DNA of 64,000 nucleotides from Verrucomicrobiaceae bacterium (GCA_019694165.1 JAIBCL010000005.1:186001-250000), one strand, 5' to 3'; counted from the first letter of the stretch, positions 9,044-18,061 are shown. The notes: generated by a model from the letters alone, not told the origin. Numbers and translations are program-made.

Positions 9044-9061
9044 GTGCAGATTTTTCCGCAC
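9044..9061. promoter_or_regulatory. palindromic operator candidate 2 (BlaI type)
   Basis: gtgcagatttttccgcac differs from site 1 at a single base. Its centre is 42 bases from that of site 1, four helical turns, so dimers on both sites would lie on the same face of the DNA. It lies 46 bases before the repressor start. Confidence 0.7.
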
Positions 9062-9106
9062 TTGATGCTTGCCAGGCGCGCGGCGACGGGCCAGAATCAC
9101 GGCGTC

Positions 9107-9505
9107 ATGCCACGAGTCGCGCACGATCCGCTCACGAAAAAGGAACGCCAGGCCATGGACCTGCTGCACAGCATGGGCCGCGCCACCGCGGCGGAGCTGC
9201 AGGAGCGCATGCCTGACACGCCGAACTACTCCGCCGTGCGCGCGCTGCTCGGCGTGCTGGTGGACAAGAATCTCGTCACCGCCACGCAGCCCGAGGGCGC
9301 GCGCGCCTACGTTTATGCGCCGAAGGAACCGGCGCACAAGGCGCGCAAGGGCGCGCTGAACCGCCTGGTCACCACGTTCTTCGGCGGCTCGCCCGTCGAG
9401 CTGATGGCGAACCTGCTCGATCCCGCCGAGCGCAAAATCTCCGGCGCCGAAATCGAACGCCTGCAGAAGCTGATCGACGAACACAAGCGCCGCAAAGGCA
9501 AGTGA
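9107..9505 (+). CDS. BlaI/MecI-family transcriptional repressor
   Basis: 132 residues, the usual BlaI length. The N-terminal winged helix (LTKKERQAMDLLHSMGRATAAELQ, cited in part) and NYSAVRALLGVLVDKNLVT match the BlaI pattern of helix, recognition helix and wing, and the C-terminal part is the dimerisation helix region. Such repressors block their own promoter and that of target genes until cleaved by a BlaR1/MecR1-type M56 protease; an M56 gene starts 6 bases after this one. The start at 9107 (MPRVAHDPLTKKE) is preferred; an ATG at 9065 would add 14 residues. Two palindromes upstream are the likely operators. Confidence 0.9.
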   Translation: MPRVAHDPLTKKERQAMDLLHSMGRATAAELQERMPDTPNYSAVRALLGVLVDKNLVTATQPEGARAYVYAPKEPAHKARKGALNRLVTTFFGGSPVELMANLLDPAERKISGAEIERLQKLIDEHKRRKGK

Positions 9506-9511
9506 CACGCC

Positions 9512-10504
9512 ATGCCGGGTTTCATCATCGCCGCCACCATCATCCTCGGGCTCGCCGCCGGCGGGACGCGGCTGCTCCGCGGGCGGCCGCACGAGATTCA
9601 GCGCCTCGTCCTGCTGACAGGCATGATCACCACGCTGCTGCTGCCGGTGGTGATGGAGCTGACGGCTGTCATGGGTCTCAGTGCGCTGGTGTCCAGTTGC
9701 GGTGCTCCCGGCCCGGGCAGGCTTTTGCCCGGCGGCAACATTCAATCACTCTTCGCCGCCGTATGGCTCGGCGGCGCGGTGCTGCTGGGCGCGCGGCTGT
9801 GCTGGCACGTCATTCTCGCGTTGCGCATGGCACGGAGATCGCGCGCGATGGATGATGATGAAGTCTCCGCCGTGGCACGAGCGCTCGACCTGCCCCGTCG
9901 CGAAGTCGCACGGCGCTTCCGCATTTGCGCCGGCATCGAAACGCCGCTGGTGCTCGCGGGGCTGCGCCAAATCGTGCTGCTGCCCGCGGCGTGGCCGCGC
10001 TGGCCGGCGGGCCTTCAAAGCAGCGCACTGCGGCACGAGTGGCAGCATGTGCGCACCGCGGATGCGCAGTGGGCCGTGCCCGCCGCTTTGTTGCGCGTGG
10101 TGTTGTGGTTCCACCCGCTCGCTTGGTGGGTGTGCGCACGTTGGGCCGAGCAGTGCGAGCATCTCGCCGACCGCGCGGCTGCATCGGGCCGCGCGGCTGG
10201 TGACTACGCGCGGGATCTGCTCTCGCTGGCCGCTCGTGCACATACCGGCGCGCCAGCCTTTGCCACCGCCTTCATCCCGCGCACCCGCACGCGACTCGAG
10301 CGCCGCATCCGTGCCGTGCTGGACGATTCCGCGCGCAGCCTTCCATGCGGCCGCATCCAGCGTTTGCTGGTGCTGCTCGTTTTCGCCGCCGCCGGTCTTT
10401 CACTCGCCGCGCTGCTCGCCCGGCCGAAGGATTCCACGCCGGCCGATCTTCTGGGCGAAGCACGGACGCGTCTGGCGGCGAATCCATTTCCCGCCGATCC
10501 GTGA
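9512..10504 (+). CDS. M56-family (BlaR1-like) membrane metalloprotease
   Basis: 330 residues. Transmembrane segments are visible at about 3-20, 32-52, 82-104 and 292-312. The zinc site is HEWQH (in LRHEWQHVRTAD) with a downstream EQCEHLADRAA that supplies the third ligand region, which is the M56 arrangement. The family cleaves or inactivates the paired BlaI repressor. Unlike BlaR1 it ends soon after the last helix and has no extracellular penicillin-binding sensor domain, so the signal must come from elsewhere. The gene begins 6 bases after the repressor stop and is surely co-transcribed with it. Confidence 0.85.
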   Translation: MPGFIIAATIILGLAAGGTRLLRGRPHEIQRLVLLTGMITTLLLPVVMELTAVMGLSALVSSCGAPGPGRLLPGGNIQSLFAAVWLGGAVLLGARLCWHVILALRMARRSRAMDDDEVSAVARALDLPRREVARRFRICAGIETPLVLAGLRQIVLLPAAWPRWPAGLQSSALRHEWQHVRTADAQWAVPAALLRVVLWFHPLAWWVCARWAEQCEHLADRAAASGRAAGDYARDLLSLAARAHTGAPAFATAFIPRTRTRLERRIRAVLDDSARSLPCGRIQRLLVLLVFAAAGLSLAALLARPKDSTPADLLGEARTRLAANPFPADP

Positions 10505-10584
10505 GGATGGCGGCGCGTGTGGCCGCGTCCGCAGGCAAAGACCTCTCTTGAGAAAAGCCGGCAGGCGTGGAATCATCCGCGGCC

Positions 10585-10923
10585 ATGCCCCCGCACATCT
10601 ACCACATCCTCCATCTCGCCGGCGTCCTCTTTGTGTTTGCCGGCATCGGCAGTTTTCTGACAAACAGCGGCACTGCGCGCCCGGGCATGAAGTTTCACGG
10701 CATAGGGCTGCTGCTCCTGCTGGTGGCCGGGTTCGGAATGCTCGCGAAATTGAAGCTCTCCTACTCGGCACCCTGGGTGATCGCCAAGATGGTGATCTGG
10801 CTGTTGCTCGGCGTGCTGCCCGTGCTGGCGAAGAAGCGCGTGCTGCAGCCGGGCGTGCTCGTCCTGCTCGGCATCGTGCTCGGCCTGGTGGCGGCATCGC
10901 TGGGCTATCTGAAGCCCGCGTGA
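10585..10923 (+). CDS. four-helix small membrane protein (SirB-like)
   Basis: 112 residues, almost entirely hydrophobic, with four predicted transmembrane helices. The arrangement (HxxH near the start, then three further helices with a PxxxxKR between) is reminiscent of SirB-type membrane proteins, but the match is by pattern only. ATG 10585 (MPPHIYHILHL) is chosen; a GTG at 10567 would add six residues. It lies 80 bases after the M56 gene on the same strand. Confidence 0.65.
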   Translation: MPPHIYHILHLAGVLFVFAGIGSFLTNSGTARPGMKFHGIGLLLLLVAGFGMLAKLKLSYSAPWVIAKMVIWLLLGVLPVLAKKRVLQPGVLVLLGIVLGLVAASLGYLKPA

Positions 10924-10961
10924 CGCCGGCTGGAAGCAAGAAGCCTTCACGTCACCCGCCC

Positions 10962-12026
10962 ATGCGCACGTTCTTGCATCTACTGGGGCTGCTGCTCGTG
11001 TGCGGCGCGGCGCACGCGATAGATGACGATCCCGATGCCGCGCAGGGCGACTGGGAGAAGCCGCCGGCCAACGGCAAACCGTGGAAGCACTCCGGCACCG
11101 GCCTCGCCTTCCCGCAGTTCCTCGGGTCCTTCCGCATGGCGGGCGAGTTCCGCTTCAAGGAAGGCGGCGGCAGATTCATCCGGTACGAGAGCACGGAAGA
11201 ACGCGCGCGGGCGGACATCTTCTTTTTCCCACACACGACCTCGGAGCTGTCGCTGGAGAATACGAAGGCGGCGATCAACAACGAACTGGAGGCGGTGATC
11301 GCGCAATTTCAGGAACGCGCAAACAAGGGCCGCTACAAGAACGTGATCATCGACGGGCCGGCGGACGGTGAGATCCCGCTGTGGCCGACGGGATCCCTGC
11401 CGCTGAGCGTGCGCTCCCTCGTGGCCACGAAGCTGGCGGATACGAAGGAGGGGCCGAAGGAGGCGCAGATCAAGCAGTGGACCGGAGTCACGATGCTCAA
11501 GGGCCATCTGATCACCATCCGCTACATGCATCCCACAGCCACGGGCGAGCAGGGCGAGGCCGCGCTGAAGGGCTTCGCCGGCATGGTCTTCCAGGTGATC
11601 AAAGACCCGCAGCTCCGCGCGCAGGTCAGGGAGCTGGTGCAGGTTTATCTCGCCGATCCGCTGTCAGCCGAGGGCAATCAGGCCGCCACGGCCGTGCTCG
11701 CCTACATCCAGAAGACGCCGTTCGTGAACGTGCCCATCCCCGTCGAGGCGCTCGCTCCCTGGCTCGATGTCTTCAAATCCAATGCTCCCGGCTCGGAACT
11801 CCAGCTCCTGCGCGCCTTCGCGCTTGGCAGCGCGCGGGCCGGCCTGGACGAGGCCGATGCCGCCGCCTGCCTCACTGCGGGCGCAAAGCAATTTCTCCTC
11901 ATCTACGACCGCTTCATCCGCGAGAATCCGCTGCTCAAAGTCCCGGGTGTCGATGAACTCAAGTCCGCCGTGGAGCACAATGACGTGGCGGCCTTTCTCA
12001 AGCGCCGCGCCGTCGAGCGCAAGTGA
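10962..12026 (+). CDS. secreted protein of unknown function
   Basis: 354 residues with a signal peptide (MRTFLHLLGLLLVCGAAHA, cleavage expected after AHA). The mature part has no transmembrane segment. I do not recognise a family; the N-terminal half has short alternating strands (FRFKEGGGRFIRYES, FFFPHTTSEL) and the C-terminal half is mostly helical. A much longer frame runs from 9681 through this region, but its first part is simply out of frame over the M56 gene; ATG 10962 with its signal peptide is the real start. It is followed after 56 bases by another secreted protein on the same strand. Confidence 0.75.
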   Translation: MRTFLHLLGLLLVCGAAHAIDDDPDAAQGDWEKPPANGKPWKHSGTGLAFPQFLGSFRMAGEFRFKEGGGRFIRYESTEERARADIFFFPHTTSELSLENTKAAINNELEAVIAQFQERANKGRYKNVIIDGPADGEIPLWPTGSLPLSVRSLVATKLADTKEGPKEAQIKQWTGVTMLKGHLITIRYMHPTATGEQGEAALKGFAGMVFQVIKDPQLRAQVRELVQVYLADPLSAEGNQAATAVLAYIQKTPFVNVPIPVEALAPWLDVFKSNAPGSELQLLRAFALGSARAGLDEADAAACLTAGAKQFLLIYDRFIRENPLLKVPGVDELKSAVEHNDVAAFLKRRAVERK

Positions 12027-12082
12027 CGCGCTGGATTCGCGATCCACCATCGACCATCCACGACCCACCGTCCCCTGCCGCC

Positions 12083-12742
12083 ATGCGTCGCCATCTTCCC
12101 GTCCTCGCCGTCATCCTGCTTGCCGTCGCGCATGGCGCCACGATGGCCGGTGCGCCGAAGAAGCTCCTGCCCGTCGATGAGGCGGCCAGCGATCCTGCCT
12201 TTTTCATCTTCCGCGCCCGGCTCATCGAAGCCGTGGCCACGCATGACACAGCGCGACTCCTTGCCGTGCTCAGCCCGAAGATTCAGAACAACTTCGGCGG
12301 TGACGGCGGCATCGAGGAGTTCAAGCAGCAGTGGCAGCCCGATGGCAAGGAGTCGAAGCTCTGGCAGGAACTCGGCCGCGCGTTGTCCCTCGGCGGCAAG
12401 TTCAGCAAGGATCACAGCTTCGCAGCGCCCTACTATTTCGCAGCCTGGCCGGAGGACGACAGCGTCGATGCCTTCGAGTGGGTGGCCATCATCGGAGAAA
12501 ACATCCGTGTGCGGGAGAAGGCCGACGCGAACAGCGCCGTGATCGGCCGGCTCTCGTTCGAGCTGGTGCACGTCGAGGAGCAGCAGGACGCCGCTTCAGA
12601 CGAATGGACGAAGATCAAGCTCGCCGACGGCAGGAAGGGATTTGTGGCCTCCCGCTTCACTGGCAGCGGCATCGGCTGGCGCGCGGCTTTTGCCAAAGAA
12701 AATGGTGAGTGGCGCATGACGGCGTTCGTTGCAGGAGACTGA
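12083..12742 (+). CDS. secreted SH3-domain protein
   Basis: 219 residues. The N-terminus MRRHLPVLAVILLAVAHGATMAG is a signal peptide. Residues about 145-195 form a bacterial SH3 domain: IIGENIRVREKADANSAVIG, then WTKIKLADGRKGFVASRF. These domains usually bind cell-wall peptides. The part between signal and SH3 is helical and unrecognised. The frame is open upstream to 12023, but the ATG at 12083 gives the signal peptide. It probably acts in the periplasm at the wall. Confidence 0.78.
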   Translation: MRRHLPVLAVILLAVAHGATMAGAPKKLLPVDEAASDPAFFIFRARLIEAVATHDTARLLAVLSPKIQNNFGGDGGIEEFKQQWQPDGKESKLWQELGRALSLGGKFSKDHSFAAPYYFAAWPEDDSVDAFEWVAIIGENIRVREKADANSAVIGRLSFELVHVEEQQDAASDEWTKIKLADGRKGFVASRFTGSGIGWRAAFAKENGEWRMTAFVAGD

Positions 12743-12761
12743 CAAACCCATCCTACACCGC

Positions 12762-13988
12762 ATGATCCGCACGCCCGTCCTCGTCTTCCTCGCCGCCACC
12801 TCACTCCACGCCGCTGACACCTACTTCCCGCCGCCCGACAGCGAAGGCGGCTGGCGCGAGGCGAAGGATGCAAAGAGCTGCAAGGCTCTCGCGGGCATGG
12901 ATTTGTCGAAGCTCGAAGCCGCGGGCATTCTCACCGAGCGCAGCACCGCGCACGGCGGTCTCGTGGTGGTGCGCAATGGCTACCTGTGCTTTGAGAAGTA
13001 CTTCGGTCGCGCCAGCCGGAATGCGAACCCGGACATGGCCAGCACGGGCAAGGCGTTCTGCTCCATCGCGTGCGGCATCATGCTCAATGAGTTCAAAGCG
13101 AAGATCCCCGATGGACTCGATGCCAAGGTCTTCACTGAGAAGTATCTGCCCGAAGCCTTCCCGCTGAACGATCCGCGCAAGGCGAACATCACGCTCGGCC
13201 AGCTTCTGTGCATGAGCGCGGGCTGCTGGGGCGAGGGGCAGACGCCGACAGGTTATGTGAAAGGCGATCCGAAGCCGAAGCAGCTCAAGCCTGTTCCCGG
13301 CCAGAACATCAAGGACCTCGACAAGTCTTCGCTCGACGTGCCGCTGTGGACCGATCCGGGCGCGGGCTACTCATATTCATCGCCGTCTCCGCACATCGCC
13401 AGCATCGTGCTGCGTCATGTGACTGGCATGGAGTTGAAGGACTACATCAACGACCGCCTCGCGAAACCGCAGGGCTGGGGCGCATGGGACTACTGCCTGC
13501 ATCGCGGCGACTTTGTGATGCCGCACGCAAACGGCGCGGGCAGCACCGCCCTGCACGCCACGGATGCCGTGCGCTTCGGCTACTGCCTGGCTCACGAAGG
13601 CAAGTGGAAGGACAGGCAACTCGTGCCGCTCGACTACATCAAGAAGTGCCAGATGTATCTGCCCTACAATCCGCACACGCCCTTCAGCCTTCAGTTCGAA
13701 CACAACAGCGATGGACATGTGGCCGGCGCGCCGAAAGACGCCTTCTGGAAAAGCGGTGCCGGTGGCTTCTGCCTTTACGTCGTGCCGTCGCTCGACCTGG
13801 TGATCTACAAACTCGGCGGCAAGACCGGCCAATATGATCCAACCCTCACGCTCATCCCGCAGCCCAAGCCCGACACCAGCCGCGACAACTGGGAGCCGTT
13901 CCCTGGCAATGCCTTCATGGAAGGCGGCGGAGCCTCATCGCTCACGCGCATCTTGGAGACAGTATGTCTGGCGGTGAGACTGCCGTGA
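12762..13988 (+). CDS. secreted serine hydrolase, beta-lactamase/transpeptidase fold
   Basis: 408 residues with a signal peptide (cleavage after SLHA). The serine-hydrolase motif SxxK is seen as STGK in DMASTGKAFCS, and YSYSS near residue 205 is the place of the YxN/YxS motif. The family covers class C beta-lactamases, esterases and D-amino-acid peptidases; substrate cannot be decided. The BlaI/M56 pair lies 3 kb upstream, but several unrelated genes lie between, so a link is not claimed. It is convergent with the PQQ-propeller gene, leaving only 16 bases between the stops. Confidence 0.82.
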   Translation: MIRTPVLVFLAATSLHAADTYFPPPDSEGGWREAKDAKSCKALAGMDLSKLEAAGILTERSTAHGGLVVVRNGYLCFEKYFGRASRNANPDMASTGKAFCSIACGIMLNEFKAKIPDGLDAKVFTEKYLPEAFPLNDPRKANITLGQLLCMSAGCWGEGQTPTGYVKGDPKPKQLKPVPGQNIKDLDKSSLDVPLWTDPGAGYSYSSPSPHIASIVLRHVTGMELKDYINDRLAKPQGWGAWDYCLHRGDFVMPHANGAGSTALHATDAVRFGYCLAHEGKWKDRQLVPLDYIKKCQMYLPYNPHTPFSLQFEHNSDGHVAGAPKDAFWKSGAGGFCLYVVPSLDLVIYKLGGKTGQYDPTLTLIPQPKPDTSRDNWEPFPGNAFMEGGGASSLTRILETVCLAVRLP

Positions 13989-14004
13989 TCTGCAAGCAGC
14001 ACGC

Positions 14005-15303
14005 TCAGGGCACCGGCGCCGCCTTGCTGCCGATGCACCACAGCGTTTTCTCCGTGCGGACATAGATGCGGCCGTCCCCGATGGCTGAAGATGCGTTGAT
14101 CGGGCTGTCGAGCTTGCTCGCGGAGATCCGCTCAAACTTGGGTCCCGCCTTGATGACGATGAGATCTCCCTGCTGGCTCGCGCAATAGATCTTGCCGTCG
14201 CCGGCGACGGGGCTGCTGAAGAACTTGGCGCTGCCTTGCGAGCCTTCGACACGCTCCTCATAAATCACCTTGCCAGTCTTGAACTCCACACAGCGCAGGA
14301 TGCCGCCGTCGCCGAGAAGATACATGTGCTCTCCAATGACTAGAGGCGAAGGCACGTAGGGCAGCCCTTTCGGGATGTCGAAGGGCACGGACTTTGGCTT
14401 CCCGCCCTTCAGATCGAGGGCCGCCACCTCTTTCACGCCGCCGCCCGTGCCGAAGGTGCAGAAGTAGAAATCATCGCTGAGCACGCCGGAGCCGAGGCTG
14501 CGGAGCTTGTAGCCGGGATTGTGCTGCCAGTTCAGCTTTCCGGTCTTCGCATCCAGCGCGGTGACGCCGCTGCCCGTGTCAGCGCAGATGAACTCTTTCT
14601 TGCCGCCGGGAAGGTCGTGGACGACGGGCGTGGAGAAGGTGTTGAGGCAGTTGGGCACCTCGTTCTTCCACACCTGTTTGCCGGTCCTGCTGTCGAGACC
14701 CACGACGCACGCCTTCCACGCCTGCTGCTTCGGATCGTCGGTATAGACTTTTCCATCGCGCTGCCAGTCGAACAGGCTGCGCACCAGCATGATGCCATCC
14801 GCCACCACCGGAGACATTCCGGTGCCGTGCTCATGGATGTAGTCAGCCACATGGTCGTTCTGCCAGAGCAGCTTGCCGGAATGATCGAGCGCGAGCGCCT
14901 GGATGTCCGTCCCGCTGCTCCAGCTGACGTAGATGCCGCTCTCGTCCACGAATGGCGAGCTGGAGGCGAAGCTGTTGAAGTTGTGAATCTTGTGCGTGAC
15001 GTAGGGCACCTCGTACTTCCACTGCGGTTTGCCGTCTTTGGCGTTCAGAGCAAGGATGGCGCGCTTCCCGGGTTCCGTCTCGGCAGTGACGACGACAATG
15101 TCCTTCCACAACACCGGGGAGGACCAGCCCTTGCCGAGTTCCACCTGCCACAGCGTCGTCGTGGCATCCACGGCGACCGGCAGGCCGGTGGTCTGGGCGA
15201 GTCCTGTTCCATTCGGACCGCGGAAGCGGCCCCATTCGGTCGTGGCGGAGAGGGGAGTCGTCGCGGCGAGTGCGAGCAGAACAGTGATGCGCAGGAGCTT
15301 CAT
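14005..15303 (-). CDS. secreted PQQ-like beta-propeller protein
   Basis: 432 residues, signal peptide MKLLRITVLLALAATTPLSA. The mature part is a series of blades of the type LALDHSGKLLWQ, VVGLDSRTGKQVW, TALDAKTGKLNW and CVEFKTGKVIYE, each ending in G-x-W-like strand ends, as in PQQ-dehydrogenase-like and BamB-like propellers. PQQ ligand residues are not clear, so it may be a non-enzymatic propeller. An ATG two codons earlier (15309) is equally possible. Such proteins are abundant in Verrucomicrobiota and Planctomycetes. Confidence 0.85.
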   Translation of the reverse strand: MKLLRITVLLALAATTPLSATTEWGRFRGPNGTGLAQTTGLPVAVDATTTLWQVELGKGWSSPVLWKDIVVVTAETEPGKRAILALNAKDGKPQWKYEVPYVTHKIHNFNSFASSSPFVDESGIYVSWSSGTDIQALALDHSGKLLWQNDHVADYIHEHGTGMSPVVADGIMLVRSLFDWQRDGKVYTDDPKQQAWKACVVGLDSRTGKQVWKNEVPNCLNTFSTPVVHDLPGGKKEFICADTGSGVTALDAKTGKLNWQHNPGYKLRSLGSGVLSDDFYFCTFGTGGGVKEVAALDLKGGKPKSVPFDIPKGLPYVPSPLVIGEHMYLLGDGGILRCVEFKTGKVIYEERVEGSQGSAKFFSSPVAGDGKIYCASQQGDLIVIKAGPKFERISASKLDSPINASSAIGDGRIYVRTEKTLWCIGSKAAPVP

Positions 15304-15413
15304 GAGCATGGAATGGGTTGGCTGTGTAAGGAGAAATGCAGGCCGGTAAACGGGCGGTGGCGCGCGGTTCTCGCGCGGATCGTGCGTTGCGGAGCCGACG
15401 ACAGGGAAGCTGA

Positions 15414-16469
15414 TCAGCGCTGCTTTCGCGCCGGGAGCTGTGCCACGGGGTTCGGTGTCTTGCCGGACAGTATCTTGTAGCCCTCCTGCTGGACCACAAC
15501 GGAAGTCTCGGCGAATCCCTCGCGCATGAGCTTCTCGTATGGCAGGTGTTTGTTCGCCACCAGCCAAAGATGTCCGTCAGGCTTCAAGGCGTGTGCCGCC
15601 GCGATGATGAACCTCATGCCTATCACTGGATCAGGCTGGCGGGTTTCGTGAAACGGCGGGTTCGAAACGATCCAGTCGTAGTGCCCGGGCTTCTCCAGGC
15701 CGGTCGTCACATTGTGCCAGAAGAACTGCACACGCGTTTTCCGGCTGACTCCGGCCAGATTCCTCTTTGCCGCCTCGATCGCACGCGCGTCCGCATCGTA
15801 GAGGTCGAGGTTCGTGATCCCGGGCCGGTGACGCAGGATGAAGTCGCTGAGGAATCCCCAGCCACAGCCGAGATCGGCCGCCACCCCGGTCATTTCGGGC
15901 GGGAGGCGTGAGGAAAGCAGGCGCGACCCCTCATCGATGCGATCCCACGCGAACAAGCCCGGCACGGACCAGAAGCGATCATCGACAACCTTGCGGAACT
16001 CTCCCCCGGCCCGCCATTCGGTGAGCGTCTGCTGATTCCACTGCGCATTCTTCCTGGCCCAAAAGCCGCGGCAATGATGCTTTGAGAGCGTGCCGATGTT
16101 TCCCGCGCAGTCCCGCAGCCGGTGCTCGAAGCGTTTGGCACCCCAGTCGTTCGGCAGCGCACACAACAAAACGCCGCCATCAGCGAGGATGTCGTGCGCG
16201 TGGGCCAGATCGGCCAGCGTCATTTCCTTTTGCCGCTCCGGCATCACCAATACGAGATCGAAAGGGCCTTCGAGATTCTCCCGGGCCGTCATGCCGGCGC
16301 GCTCCAGCGCCAGGGCACGCGGTTTGAAGTCCTGCTCGCATGACAGCCGGCCTTTGAAGTAATCCAGCCCGGGATGCGGCTGCGCGCGCAGAAAGGCCGT
16401 CCTTCCCCCGGAGTCGAGCGAGGGCTCATGTCTGAGCACGGCGAAAATGGTTTCAAGGGCTGGATTCAC
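15414..16469 (-). CDS. RsmC-like class I methyltransferase
   Basis: 351 residues. The C-terminal half holds a Rossmann methyltransferase: motif I VAADLGCGWGFLSDF, then LDLYDADARAIEAAKRN, and the catalytic NPPFH in WIVSNPPFHETR. NPPFH is the motif of N2-guanine and RsmC/RlmG methyltransferases. The N-terminal half is a second, degenerate methyltransferase-like domain, as in RsmC (343 residues in E. coli). It likely methylates a guanosine of 16S rRNA (G1207-type), using SAM, in the cytoplasm. LVANKHLPYE matches the RsmC VANxFLPY string. The exact base cannot be proven from sequence. Confidence 0.85.
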   Translation of the reverse strand: MNPALETIFAVLRHEPSLDSGGRTAFLRAQPHPGLDYFKGRLSCEQDFKPRALALERAGMTARENLEGPFDLVLVMPERQKEMTLADLAHAHDILADGGVLLCALPNDWGAKRFEHRLRDCAGNIGTLSKHHCRGFWARKNAQWNQQTLTEWRAGGEFRKVVDDRFWSVPGLFAWDRIDEGSRLLSSRLPPEMTGVAADLGCGWGFLSDFILRHRPGITNLDLYDADARAIEAAKRNLAGVSRKTRVQFFWHNVTTGLEKPGHYDWIVSNPPFHETRQPDPVIGMRFIIAAAHALKPDGHLWLVANKHLPYEKLMREGFAETSVVVQQEGYKILSGKTPNPVAQLPARKQR

Positions 16470-16512
16470 TGGGCGGGTTGGGAGGTTCGGGTTATGGTCA
16501 GTTCCTTCCGCC

Positions 16513-17472
16513 TCATGAAGCCGCTGCGGCCAGCACGCTCCCGACGAGGACCTGCACCCCGCCCTGCTCGCGGCTCTGGATGCCGGCGATGATGATCGAC
16601 ATCAACTCCACGGTCTGACTGAAATCAAAAGGCGGCCGGCCGCTGCGCAGCGTGTCGATGAAAGCGACGAGCTGGGCGCGGAACGCGGAGTAGGTGTCGG
16701 TTAGCTTCAGGGCGAGATCGCCCTTCGTGCCGTAAAGATGCATGCTTCCGAAGCTGCCATACGCGTCGTGGATGGCGGCGAGCGTGACTTGCGCACCGCT
16801 CTGATGCCGGAGATGCACGATGTCGGAGCCGGCTTGGTGCTGCGTCTGCGCGCTGATGAAGCCGGGACCTAGCAGCGGATACACCGCCTCAAGGGCGTGG
16901 ATTCCGTAACGCTCCCACGTCTTGCATGTGAAGCTCGTGATCCAGCGGAGGTCGCCGAGACGCGCGCGCTGCGCGTCGGTGAGCTTCATCTCCGGCGCGT
17001 ATCTCATGCCGCTGGTGGAAAGCAGTATTTTTCCCTCACGCTGCCATGTCACGAACTGGCGGAGGTCGGCGAGATTCGTCGCCATCGGCTTGTCGATGAA
17101 AACAGGCAGGCCCGCCTCGATGAACGGCCGGGCACGGCGGACGTGATCGTTGCCGTCGTCGGTCGCGATCACCACGGCGTCCACATGGCCGATGACGTCC
17201 TCTGGTTTGCCCGCCACGTTGTCGATCAAGCTGGCCGCGGCGACTTTCGGCGCATCGGCGGGATCATCCGTCCAGATGTGCGTTACTCGCGCGCCTGGGA
17301 TGCGGACGGATTCGAGCGGCTGCTTGCCAAGATAGACAGGGATCGCCGCATAAGGGCACTTCGCCATCTCGACGGGATCGTAGCCATTCACGATGGCCGA
17401 CCAGGAGTACGGATGGCCGTTGCCCTCGATCATGCCAAGCATGGCGAGGCGTAGTTCGTGTCCAGTGCTCAT
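16513..17472 (-). CDS. Gfo/Idh/MocA-family oxidoreductase
   Basis: 319 residues, cytoplasmic (no signal peptide). It has the Rossmann NAD(P) fold start LAMLGMIEGNGHPYSW, the string VDAVVIATDD and the FIDKPMA motif (EKP-type lysine of the family) near residue 140. The C-terminal half is the alpha/beta oligomerisation domain. The family oxidises sugars or related polyols with NAD(P). It is followed on the same strand by an unrelated gene 27 bases upstream, so it may be co-transcribed with it; the substrate is unknown. Confidence 0.85.
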   Translation of the reverse strand: MSTGHELRLAMLGMIEGNGHPYSWSAIVNGYDPVEMAKCPYAAIPVYLGKQPLESVRIPGARVTHIWTDDPADAPKVAAASLIDNVAGKPEDVIGHVDAVVIATDDGNDHVRRARPFIEAGLPVFIDKPMATNLADLRQFVTWQREGKILLSTSGMRYAPEMKLTDAQRARLGDLRWITSFTCKTWERYGIHALEAVYPLLGPGFISAQTQHQAGSDIVHLRHQSGAQVTLAAIHDAYGSFGSMHLYGTKGDLALKLTDTYSAFRAQLVAFIDTLRSGRPPFDFSQTVELMSIIIAGIQSREQGGVQVLVGSVLAAAAS

Positions 17473-17499
17473 GCTCCCCGGCGGTGGATTCGGCAGCTA

Positions 17500-18006
17500 T
17501 CAAGCGGGAGCCTGAAGCACCAAGTCTGGGAAACTCGCGAGCGCTTCGGTCAAGCCCGGCCAGCCGCCTTGTTTCTGTTGCTGGAAGATTTGCAGGTAGA
17601 GCGCGACGGACTCCGGCGGGTGCGCCTTCAACAGCGCGTTGATTCCCTCCCTGGCTTTCTTCACGTCGATGTCCTCCGGCAACTCGTCCTTCACCTCGCC
17701 TTTCTCGTGTTCGACTCCGATGGCGTCGAGGAAGGTGGCGAGCATCCCGGGCTGGCCTTTGAGCAGCCAGATCTGGATCACCTGCTCGGCCAGCGCATCA
17801 CCGGTCTTGATGCGCAGTTGATCGTAGAGCCACGCCACCTGCTGTTCCTTCGTCTTCTTCAACACAAAAACTGGCCGCAGCTTTTTCTGCACCGCGAGAT
17901 TGTCGATGGCGGCACGGTAGGCTCCGCGTTGCTCGCGCTGGAGATAGGTGATGATTTCCGTCCGCAGCCCGGGGCTGATGGCCTGGATCAAGAGGTGTCC
18001 TTTCAT
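17500..18006 (-). CDS. hypothetical protein
   Basis: 168 residues with no signal peptide or transmembrane segment, predicted mainly helical. I do not recognise a family. It contains EQQVAWLYDQLRIKTGD and a C-terminal LYLQIFQQQKQGGW. It lies on the same strand between a Gfo/Idh oxidoreductase (27 bases downstream) and a MidA-like methyltransferase (55 bases upstream), so it is likely part of the same transcript. Confidence 0.6.
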   Translation of the reverse strand: MKGHLLIQAISPGLRTEIITYLQREQRGAYRAAIDNLAVQKKLRPVFVLKKTKEQQVAWLYDQLRIKTGDALAEQVIQIWLLKGQPGMLATFLDAIGVEHEKGEVKDELPEDIDVKKAREGINALLKAHPPESVALYLQIFQQQKQGGWPGLTEALASFPDLVLQAPA

Positions 18007-18061
18007 TTCAATCAGGCCGCTGTGCTAACACGACGCCGAATGAGCCGCAACCCGTTTTCTG

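Noticed and set aside
9681..12026. 781-codon plus-strand frame spanning the M56 gene and the secreted protein
   Set aside because: Its first 430 codons are out of frame with the M56 gene and have shadow composition; only the part from 10962 is a real gene.
12762..13988. Serine hydrolase considered as the beta-lactamase target of the BlaI module
   Set aside because: It lies three genes and over 2 kb away from the M56 gene with no operator-like palindrome seen before it; the link is only speculative.
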